Shown piece by piece: positions 55,270-62,312 of a stretch of DNA of 64,000 bases. Positions within the stretch are counted from its first letter, which is position 1. Every line of letters begins with the position of its first letter. The notes below the pieces were generated by a model, which was given only the letters and a program-made list of their open reading frames with translations, did no database searches and was not told where the DNA came from. The position numbers and the translations under genes are program-made. This DNA comes from Chloroflexota bacterium (GTDB taxonomy: Bacteria > Chloroflexota > Anaerolineae > Aggregatilineales > J027): positions 1 to 64,000 of the forward strand of contig JACRBG010000034.1 in assembly GCA_016234595.1 (NCBI GenBank), in the 5' to 3' direction.

Positions 55270-57009
55270 ATGACCGCACCAAGCACCACCCACGTCCCTA
55301 TTCGCATTGACCATCCACTGCCCGAAACGCTGAATGCCCAAATCCGATATCTGCTGGACACACAACCAGAAGCTACTGCGCTCTATTTTGTGACCCCCGA
55401 CGGCAAAGGGGAACAAACAATTTCGACCCGCGCGTTTTTTGAACATGCGGCGGAAGTTGCCCGCGCGCTGAGACAAAATGGCATTCAGGCTGGCGATTTG
55501 GTGGTGCTGGTGCTGGAACACAGCCTTGATGTGCTGTACAGCTTTTGGGGGGCGATTTTGCTGGGGGCTGTGCCGAGCATCTTCCCATTTTTGACGGAAA
55601 AACTCGACCCGGATCGCTATTTTGAGAGCTTACATGCGTTGGTTGAGCGTTCAGGAGTGCGGCTGATTATCACCTATCCGGCCCTGTATGATCGCTTAAA
55701 TACAGTGCTGGCGGATGTGGCGGGGATGTTGCCCATATTGGGGACAGATAGACTGACGACAGGTGGCAATCCCACTGAGTTTTGGGACTATGCCCCGACG
55801 GCTGAATCTACCGCGTTTTTGCAGCATTCATCAGGCAGTACGGGTTTACAAAAAGGCGTCATGCTGTCGCATCGGGCGGTATTGAATCAATTGGCGGGGT
55901 ACAGCACGGCAATTCGGTTGCAGGCCAATGATGTGATTTGCAGTTGGCTACCGCTGTATCATGATATGGGATTGATTGCGGGGTTCATCATGCCATTGAT
56001 GCAGGGGATTCCGCTGGTGCTGATGTCGCCGTTTCATTGGGTACGTGCGCCGCATATCCTGCTGCACGCCATTCAGAAATATCGAGGGACGCTGTGCTGG
56101 TTACCCAATTTTGCCTATAACCTGTTGGCGACCCGTGTCCGCGATGTGCAACTGGAAAATCTTGATCTGAGTAGTATGCGGGCGTTTATCAATTGTTCGG
56201 AACCCGTGCGGGCTGACAGCCATCAGATTTTCCAAGAAAAATATACCCCGTATGGATTAACATCCAATGCTCTGACCGTCTCGTATGCGATGGCAGAAAA
56301 TACATTTGCTGTGACCCAAAGCGGCATGGATGGCCCGCAAAAGTATGACCGGATTCGGCGTCTGCCGTTTCAGGAACAGAATCGGGCTATGCCTGCCGCT
56401 GGGGATGACGAATGGGCGTTGGTGGTGGTGTCATGTGGCAAGCCGATTCCTAATTGCGAGGTGCGGGTGGTGGATGGCGACAAAAAGCCCTTGCCAGAGC
56501 GCCAGATTGGGGAAATTGCGCTGCGGAGTAATTCGATGCTGACCGGATATTATCATCAGGCCGAAATTTCGGCACAGGCCTTGTATGAGGGGTGGTATCT
56601 GACGGGCGACCTCGGCTATATGGTGGAAGGCGAGTTGTATGTCACGGGGCGCAAGAAAGATTTGATAATCGTCGGCGGCAAAAACATCTATCCCCAAGAT
56701 ATTGAGGCCATCGTCAGCCAGATTGACGGGGTCAAAGATGGGCGCACGGTGGCCTTTGGGGTGTTTAATGAAAAACTTGGCACAGAAGATATTGCGGTGA
56801 TTGCCGAAATCACGCAGGACGATGAGGAGACACAGGGGCGGATTCAGCGCGAGGCCCGCCAGCGGATTGTGCAGGCGACGGATGTAAATGCGCGGTTTGT
56901 GCATCTGGTTGGCCCGAAATGGCTGATTAAGACCAGTAGCGGCAAGATTGCGCGGAATGCTAATCGGGAGAAGTTTTTACAGGAGATGGCGGCAGAGGGG
57001 TTATTGTAA
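55270..57009 (+). CDS. Fatty-acyl-AMP ligase-like adenylating enzyme (DltA position)
   Basis: This 579-residue ANL-superfamily enzyme activates a carboxylic acid as acyl-AMP and should load it onto the adjacent carrier protein. Motifs are A3 HSSGSTGLQKG (about 186-196), YHDMGL (about 230), VVVSCGKPIPNCEVRVVD (an FAAL-style hinge), A7/A8 TGDLGYMVEGELYVTGRKKDLIIVGGKNIYP (two halves) and the catalytic A10 lysine in TSSGKIAR (about 559). The YHDMGL and CGKPIP segments fit fatty-acyl-AMP ligases better than DltA D-alanine ligases. The exact acid is unknown. It follows the carrier gene by 36 bp. Confidence 0.87.
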   Translation: MTAPSTTHVPIRIDHPLPETLNAQIRYLLDTQPEATALYFVTPDGKGEQTISTRAFFEHAAEVARALRQNGIQAGDLVVLVLEHSLDVLYSFWGAILLGAVPSIFPFLTEKLDPDRYFESLHALVERSGVRLIITYPALYDRLNTVLADVAGMLPILGTDRLTTGGNPTEFWDYAPTAESTAFLQHSSGSTGLQKGVMLSHRAVLNQLAGYSTAIRLQANDVICSWLPLYHDMGLIAGFIMPLMQGIPLVLMSPFHWVRAPHILLHAIQKYRGTLCWLPNFAYNLLATRVRDVQLENLDLSSMRAFINCSEPVRADSHQIFQEKYTPYGLTSNALTVSYAMAENTFAVTQSGMDGPQKYDRIRRLPFQEQNRAMPAAGDDEWALVVVSCGKPIPNCEVRVVDGDKKPLPERQIGEIALRSNSMLTGYYHQAEISAQALYEGWYLTGDLGYMVEGELYVTGRKKDLIIVGGKNIYPQDIEAIVSQIDGVKDGRTVAFGVFNEKLGTEDIAVIAEITQDDEETQGRIQREARQRIVQATDVNARFVHLVGPKWLIKTSSGKIARNANREKFLQEMAAEGLL

Positions 57010-57202
57010 CGTTGCAACAGGACACGGGGATAAATCCGCCGCGCTGAAGCTAGCTAAAATGCAGCAGCTTGAGACAGAGACTATATGTTTAGGTATGGGC
57101 ATGGAAGATAAAAATTGGGTTGATAGGGCCAACAACAACCCTGTTGCTGGTGACATCAGCAACTTGGTTAGACACCTCTACGGAGGGCTAAATATTCGTT
57201 AG
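57010..57202 (+). pseudogene. Possible C-terminal remnant of a HAD-family phosphatase
   Basis: Reading in the frame that starts at 57002, the segment TGHGDKSAALKLAKM resembles HAD motif III (catalytic Lys after GD/GK). ETICLGMGMEDKNWVD lies where motif IV (GDGxND) would be, followed by NPVAGDISNLV and a stop at 57200-57202. This looks like the last 60 residues of a mannosyl-3-phosphoglycerate-phosphatase-like protein whose start has been lost, butted against the ligase stop codon. The family call is tentative, because motif IV has lost its acidic residue pattern. Confidence 0.35.
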
Positions 57203-57251
57203 AGTGTTGTTATTTCCAGCCTGATCGTCCGACATGGGCGTATGGGAAAAC

Positions 57252-57281
57252 AAAAAAACGTCATGCTCATGGAGCTTGACG
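57252..57281 (-). terminator. Intrinsic terminator downstream of tRNA-Asp
   Basis: A 10-bp stem with one mismatch (57259-57268 and 57272-57281) has a 3-base loop and, reading leftward, is followed by seven T (57252-57258). It lies 28 bp beyond the tRNA 3' end on the same strand. Confidence 0.8.
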
Positions 57282-57306
57282 CCGGGTGGAAGTATTAAGA
57301 TGGCTC

Positions 57307-57322
57307 TTGCGGAAGCGACGGG
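57307..57322. repeat. Direct repeat copy 1 (tRNA-Asp 3' end)
   Basis: The 16-base sequence TTGCGGAAGCGACGGG covers the last 13 bases of the tRNA and 3 bases beyond. It is perfectly repeated at 57487-57502 in the same orientation. A repeated tRNA 3' end beside a recombinase gene is the usual form of an integration site. Confidence 0.75.
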
Positions 57323-57382
57323 ATTCGAACCCGCGGTCTCTGCCTTGACAGGGCAGCATGTTAACCGCTACACCACGCCTCC
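57310..57382 (-). tRNA. tRNA-Asp (anticodon GTC)
   Basis: The reverse strand folds into a standard cloverleaf of 73 bases without encoded CCA. The acceptor stem is GGAGGCG / CGCTTCC (one G-U pair) with G73 discriminator. The anticodon stem CTGCC / GGCAG encloses CTGTCAA with GTC, and the T loop is GGTTCGAATCC. The discriminator G and GTC anticodon are both aspartate identity elements. The 3' end is repeated at 57487-57502. Confidence 0.95.
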
Positions 57383-57466
57383 TTATTTGTTAAAGCGAAT
57401 ATGAGTATAGCAATAGCCAGTTCCAATGTCAATACAATTTTTTAGGATTGGGCCATCCCAACTTTG

Positions 57467-58823
57467 CTAATGAAAAAAGAGGCGAATTGCGGAAGCGACG
57501 GGTATTGGTTGGGATTCAGGCATCCTATTTACCTCTACACCCACGTCAAAACTTATTGTATCAATTTTTGACTCAGTAACCATCTGACTTCTTTCAAAAG
57601 ATTCTTGGGAATAGAAAAAGTGGCCTTCTCCATCTGGGCCACTGGTTGGATCGTCAGGATCAGGGCGTTCAGGCAATTGAGAAACGTCCATCAGCACTTT
57701 CAAAAATAACTTTGGCTCTATCGCTACAACAGGTCCGCGTTCACCACTATCGAGGTATACCGTTGTGAGCAGCGCATGAAAAATGTCCTCAAGCTCGTTG
57801 GGTGTGGCTTGTTCAAGTAATTGACCCATATTTTCCAGCATCAAGGCTGCCGATTCGAGATCTGGGTTTTCCACAGGCCGGATACCTGCTAACTTGACTG
57901 TGAGGTCAGTCCGTGTTGTAGGTACTCCGCTTCCCCCATATCTCCCATCAAGTAGAGTTTCTTCGAGCGTTCCAATTGATTTTCAAGTCGTTGGCGTTTG
58001 ACTTCGAGGGCATTTTTTCTTCTGAAGTGAGTCCTTGAGAGAGAATCCGCTCACGCCACTCCTGTGGCAGGTGAATCCCAGATAAATATTGAATCACGGC
58101 TTGTTCCGCTTTCTCCGCTTGAACTTGGAGTTGTGTACAGGTGTGGTTGGAGCGTCGCGGATCGCGGTAGTAGCGCCGATTCTGACTATTCGGCTGACCA
58201 CGCATGGTTTTTTGACATCGCGCGCAGATTACTAAACCTGAAAATGGATAAACACGCATGGTTGATTTGGCGCGGACTGTCTGTCCACGAAGTTGAGCGC
58301 GAATCGCTTGATACTGCTCGAATAGGCTTTCTGGAATAAGGCCCGGGTGGCGCCCTTCAATCCACTCTCCTTGATACTGCACTTTGCCAAGATAGAAGGG
58401 GGTTTTTAAGCATGGGTCGCACGGTATCGCCTTCGAATAATCGTTCTCCCTAACTCCCAGTGGTACGATAGCCTGCATCGTTCAGTGCAATCGCAATGCC
58501 ATTATCGGAAATATTGCCCTGTGTATAGAGGCTAAATGCTAGGTATACACCTTCGGCGTTTTTGGGATGAGGCACAGCATCCGCGTCCGTTCGATCTGAA
58601 CCACGATGACATCAAAGCGTCGGAGTTCAGCGTCGCGTATCATGCGTTGGAAAACAGGTCGTAGATCGGTTTTTAATGAACGTCCCGGTTCCAAATAATC
58701 AGGTTCCATGTATTGCCAGCCCCGCCGTTTGAGCAGACTGACACACTCATCTTTTTGGGCATCTAAGCTCCGGCCTTCCGTCGGCTCTTCGGTCGAAACT
58801 CGTGTGTAAATCGCGGCGCGCAT
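57467..58823 (-). pseudogene. Decayed large serine recombinase
   Basis: This was a resolvase/invertase-type recombinase. Piece 1 (58539-58823) has the N-terminal catalytic domain start MRAAIYTRVSTEEPTEGRSL with the nucleophile Ser in RVST, and GRSLKTDLRPVFQRM. Most of the second half of the catalytic domain is gone. A frameshifted stretch (about 58470-58560) reads AEGVYLAFSLYTQGNISDNG and ends in an in-frame TAG. Piece 2 (57948-58478) has TPFYLGKVQYQGEWIEGRHP and a zinc ribbon (CARCQKTMRG). A coiled-coil part continues in another frame, and piece 3 (57467-57874) is the C-terminus (LLTTVYLDSGERGPVVAIEPK). At least three frameshifts, one stop and one deletion make it non-functional. Confidence 0.88.
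57487..57502. repeat. Direct repeat copy 2, inside the 3' end of the recombinase remnant
   Basis: This is an identical 16-base copy of the tRNA-Asp 3' end, exactly 180 bp from copy 1. It lies within the last codons of the recombinase C-terminal fragment (encoding P-V-A-S-A), 18 bp before its stop codon. It probably marks an att site of the vanished element. Confidence 0.7.
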
Positions 58824-59002
58824 TAACCTTCCTTCCCATATGCCAAATCTTCAGATAGATAAACTGGTTCATTATCCCCTGTAGAGGTACTCTGCCCAAA
58901 CAGGCGGGCAATCATGCGGGTGAGCACCTCCAGAAATGGTAAGGCCTCGCTGAGGAGTTACAAATCATCTGCTTGGGTTGGCGGAGTTGTTTGCTCGCTC
59001 AT
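58823..59002 (-). pseudogene. Small ORF upstream of the recombinase, interrupted by a stop codon
   Basis: A 60-codon reading frame starts ATGAGCGAG at 59002. Codon 15 is TAA (58958-58960), after which it stays open (LLSEALPFLEVLTRMIARLF) to a TAA whose last base is the A of the recombinase ATG. Without the internal stop it would be a 59-residue protein coupled to the recombinase. Its start also overlaps the stop of the preceding fragment (ATGA). The function is unknown. Confidence 0.5.
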
Positions 59003-59163
59003 TCTTGCCCTCCGGCGGAAGACTTACGGGCCAAGTGGAAACGCAAGGTTTGCATAACAAAATGACCCGCAAGCGTTGAGGGGGCCACATTCAAATCTGC
59101 GGCTAACCCCTCAATCCATTGTTTCTCTTCGTTAGTCAAACGGATGTTGAGTGAAGCGCTACG
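58999..59163 (-). pseudogene. Fragment of a small ribbon-helix-helix-like protein
   Basis: A 54-codon open stretch reads SASLNIRLTNEEKQWIEGLA followed by ADLNVAPSTLAGHFVMQTLRF, the pattern of a ribbon-helix-helix DNA-binding protein as often found next to recombinases and relaxases. A stop codon lies directly upstream in frame and no ATG is available, so the 5' end is missing; this may mark one edge of the decayed element. Its stop overlaps the next ORF (ATGA). Confidence 0.5.
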
Positions 59164-59198
59164 TTATATATAGAGAGGAATTCAAGAAAACACCAGTA

Positions 59199-59891
59199 TC
59201 AGTCTTCTAGTAGTAAACGATAGCCAACCCCCGGTTCTGTCATGATGTAGCGTGGCTGGTTCGGATCAGGCTCAATTTTACGGCGCAAGTTGCTCATGTG
59301 AACCCGGAGGAGATGGCTGTCGTCTTGGTAATCCGTGCCACGAACTTCCCGCAAGAGATGGCTATGGGTTAATACTTTGCCAGCATAGTTGACCAACACC
59401 CGCAGCAAATCATACTCGGTTGGGGTAAGCTGAATTTCTTCCCCCGCCACTTTTACAACCCGGCTAACCACATCAACTTCAAGGTCTCCGCTCCGGAAAA
59501 TGGGATCAGATACAGTGGCAACGATGTGGCGCATTGCAGCACGCATTCTTGCCATCAGTTCGCCAATTCCAAAAGGTTTAGTCAGGTAATCATCTGCGCC
59601 CGCATCAAGCGCCCGAATTTTGTTTTCTTCATCCTGAATGACCGAGAGGATAATGATAGGAACCTGCGTCCATTCCCGCAGGCGGCGTGTGACTTCCACC
59701 CCATCCATCACCGGTAACCCCAGATCAAGAATGATGAGATCGGGAGTACTCTGGACAGTGGCAGTAATCGCTTCCTCTCCGGTGGCTGCCTCCGTAATAT
59801 GGTAGCCCTGCGCCGATAGTGACGTACGTAGGAAGCGTCGGATAGCTCGCTCATCATCAACGATCAAAACATGACCACCTTGCTTGTCCAT
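59199..59891 (-). CDS. kdpE: KdpE-type response regulator (OmpR family)
   Basis: This 230-residue regulator has a receiver domain (acidic pair in LIVDDERAIRR, phospho-Asp in LIILDLGLPVMDG, Lys in DYLTKPFGIGEL). It also has an OmpR winged helix (LTPTEYDLLRVLVNYAGKVLTHSHLLREV and the LRRKIEPDPNQPRYIMTEPGVGYRL end). The LDAGADDYLTKPFG segment and these ends are KdpE-like. The start at 59891 has GAGGAA 9 bases upstream; a longer frame to 59981 is less likely. It is divergent from the KimA-like gene and, with the KdpD kinase at 62313, forms a potassium-sensing pair. Confidence 0.85.
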   Translation of the reverse strand: MDKQGGHVLIVDDERAIRRFLRTSLSAQGYHITEAATGEEAITATVQSTPDLIILDLGLPVMDGVEVTRRLREWTQVPIIILSVIQDEENKIRALDAGADDYLTKPFGIGELMARMRAAMRHIVATVSDPIFRSGDLEVDVVSRVVKVAGEEIQLTPTEYDLLRVLVNYAGKVLTHSHLLREVRGTDYQDDSHLLRVHMSNLRRKIEPDPNQPRYIMTEPGVGYRLLLED

Positions 59892-60194
59892 GCTAACTTT
59901 CCTCGATAGACTGCTTCCAACCGGATTCTGCATCTGAGACTCAACCTTATCGTCAATTATCCCCATAGTAGCGCAAACCAAAGCCGTCAGAAAAGCCTTG
60001 ACGCTTTCTGGATACTTATCAGCTGATTCTTGTCACCTTTTTGACTCCGAATTTTCTACACTAGCAAGCAGCAAATTTTGATTTAGACACATGCGTTGGG
60101 TACAGCGGCATGGAGCAACTTTAAATTAGGAAGCGCTTGCAGATTCAAAACTACGCGATCTTTCACATTAAGCACGTCAAAGGGATCACAAACA
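59892..60194. other. Divergent intergenic region between kdpE and the KimA-like gene
   Basis: These 303 bases carry no gene. They should hold both promoters and any KdpE operator, but I find no convincing boxes. An imperfect inverted repeat (CAGAAAAGC / GCTTTCTG, around 59989-60010) is the only visible structure. I looked for a cyclic-di-AMP (ydaO-type) riboswitch before the KimA-like gene and saw no match to its conserved core. AAAGGGATC precedes the 60195 start. Confidence 0.4.
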
Positions 60195-62236
60195 ATGAAT
60201 TTCTACGATGTCCGTGAGCGTGTCGGGAATGCCCTGCTGGGTCAGAAATTAGAAACCGATGCGATCCAACACCAAACTGCGCCCAATTTTATTGCCTTGG
60301 CCGTGCTGGCGAGTGATGCTTTATCTTCCGTCGCCTATGCCACCGAGGAAATCCTGATTATCCTGAATACAGCGGCCATTGGCTCATTTGTTTTACTTGG
60401 CTTTCGTGGCAATGCCATCTCCATTCCGATAGCTCTAGCCATTGCAAGTCTAATCTTGATTGTAACCATCTCCTATCGGCAGACGATCTTCTCAAACCCC
60501 GGCGGGGGGGTGGCTATCGTGTCGCCAAAGAAAATCTAGGAGAAGAGTTTGCCCAAATTACCGGAGCAGCGCTCCTAACCGACTATATCCTGACCGTTGC
60601 TGTGAGTATCAGTGCAGGCGTAGCCAATGTAGTCAGTGTTTTTCCCAAGCTGGTAATTTATCGGCTTGAGATAACCATTCTTATTATCGTGTTCATGGCC
60701 TTCCTCAATCTACGCGGAGTCAAAGAAAGCGCCCGCCTCTTTGTCGCACCCACCTATTTCTTTCTCGTTACCATCTTCGTCATGCTTGGGCTAGGCTTTT
60801 TTAAGATGGCAACCGGTACTTTGGATACCGTTCACGATGTCAAGGCGATTCAGCATGATGTGTTAACTCCTGTCACCCTGCTCCTGCTCCTTCGGGCGTT
60901 TTCATCTGGCTGCGCGGCGCTGACGGGCATAGAGGCAATTTCGAACGATACGCAGTTGTTCCGCCAGCCGAGGGCCAAAAATGCGGCGAATACCCTCGTC
61001 GTCATGAGTATTTTGCTGATCACACTGTTCCTAAGCATTACCATTCTTGCAAACGCGATTAAAGCCGTTCCATCCCACGAAGAGACGGCTATCAGTCAAA
61101 TGGCCCGCACCATCTACGGTGAGAACGGTATCGGGTATGTGGCCTATATCCTCACCATTGCAGGTGCTTTTGCGGTGCTGTTTATGGCTGCCAATACGCC
61201 CTTTGCGGACTTTCCCCAGCTTGCCGCGCTGCACAGTGGCGATGGTTTTCTGCCCCGCCAGCTTACCTATCGCGGTCGTCGTCTCGTGTTTACGTGGGGT
61301 ATCCTCACACTTGCCATCTGCTCCATTTTTATTGTGATTGTGACCGGGGCAGTGGTCACGCGGCTGATTCCGCTCTATGCTATCGGGGTTTTTCTGGGTT
61401 TTACCGTTAGTCAGGCCGGAATGACTCGGCGTTTCTGGCGGGCAGGCCGGCTAAAACCGGGCCAAGTGGCTCATGGGCTAGAAACAGACATCACCTACGA
61501 TCCGCGCTGGCTACCGAAGCTGCTCATCTCTGGGGTGGGTGCAAGTGTGACCTTCGTTGTGATGATCGTCTTCATCATCACCAAGTTCACCAGTGGCGCA
61601 TGGTTTATCGTTTTGCTAATTCCAACACTGGTCTGGGTCTTTTTCCGAATCCATCGCCACTATAAGGAAACGGCGGCGCGGTTGCATCTGGATGAAATTC
61701 CCATTTTTGAACGAAAGCCACAGGTCTTTGATCCAGCGATTCATAAGGAACTGGCAATCTACTTCTGTGATACGTGGTCAAGGCTGGCCGTCGCAGTTGC
61801 AGAGTCAATTCTAAGGCGCGGACTCCCTGTCTATATCATTCACGTCAATGTGAACTCTAAACGAGCAGCCGCTTTCCAAGAATGGTCCAACAAAATTTTC
61901 GCGAAAAATGGCTGGGACCCAAAGATTGCTCAAGTTGTGGAAGAACCTTACCGTGATTTGTATGCCAGTGTCGCCCGTATTTTGCAGGAGCTCCGCCAAC
62001 AGTACCCGGAGGTTTATTTTGAGGTCTATGTCGGTGCACTGCGTGTCCGTTTCCCTTATAGCTGGCTGCATATGTCGACCGATCGATTCCTGCGGGATGC
62101 GATGATGGAAATCGAAAATGTGGCATTGAATATCAAACAGGTCAATCTCGACAGCCTGCCGCTACCCGCTGGCTTCAAAGTGACGTTTGAGCATTCGACC
62201 GATCATCATCACCAAGCCTCCCACGCCCACTCATAA
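60195..62236 (+). pseudogene. kimA: KimA-like potassium importer, frameshifted at a poly-G tract
   Basis: This is an APC-superfamily permease resembling KimA (YdaO) of Bacillus, a proton-coupled K+ importer with a C-terminal cytoplasmic domain. The first part (60195-60539) reads ALAVLASDALSSVAYATEEI and ISYRQTIFSNPGGG, then goes out of frame in GGCGGGGGGG (60501-60510). Eight G instead of seven after the C would restore GGGGGYRVAKENLGEEFAQI and a continuous 680-residue protein. The second frame (conventional start 60602, open from about 60511) continues with LLTDYILTVAVSISAG, AFSSGCAALTGIEAISND and LIPLYAIGVFLGFTVSQ, through to the C-terminal soluble domain. Everything but the one base looks intact, so this may be a sequencing error, a recent mutation or a phase-variable tract. 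Confidence 0.8.
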
Positions 62237-62269
62237 ACAATCGCGCGTGAATGGGTCGGCATACGCTGT

Positions 62270-62302
62270 TAAACTAGGACTAGGTAAACTAGTCCTAGTT
62301 TA
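62270..62302. promoter_or_regulatory. 13-bp perfect inverted repeat just upstream of kdpD
   Basis: TAAACTAGGACTA / TAGTCCTAGTTTA (62270-62282 and 62290-62302) has a 7-base spacer. It lies between the KimA-like stop (62236) and the kdpD ATG (62313), directly before the GAGG ribosome-binding site. No T-run follows. It could be an operator for a dimeric regulator or an RNA hairpin affecting kdpD translation. Confidence 0.6.
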
Positions 62303-62312
62303 GCGAGGCACC

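Noticed and set aside
55270-57009. Calling the ligase DltA and the product D-alanyl-AMP
   Set aside because: The motifs after the hinge and around YHDMGL fit fatty-acyl-AMP ligases better, so I kept the substrate open.
57307-57502. Classical attL/attR pair bounding a 180-bp insertion downstream of the tRNA
   Set aside because: The second copy lies on the 5' side of the tRNA and inside the recombinase fragment, which does not fit simple integration at this tRNA's 3' end.
60030-60194. Cyclic-di-AMP (ydaO-type) riboswitch upstream of the KimA-like gene
   Set aside because: Expected from the Bacillus gene, but no match to the conserved riboswitch core could be seen.
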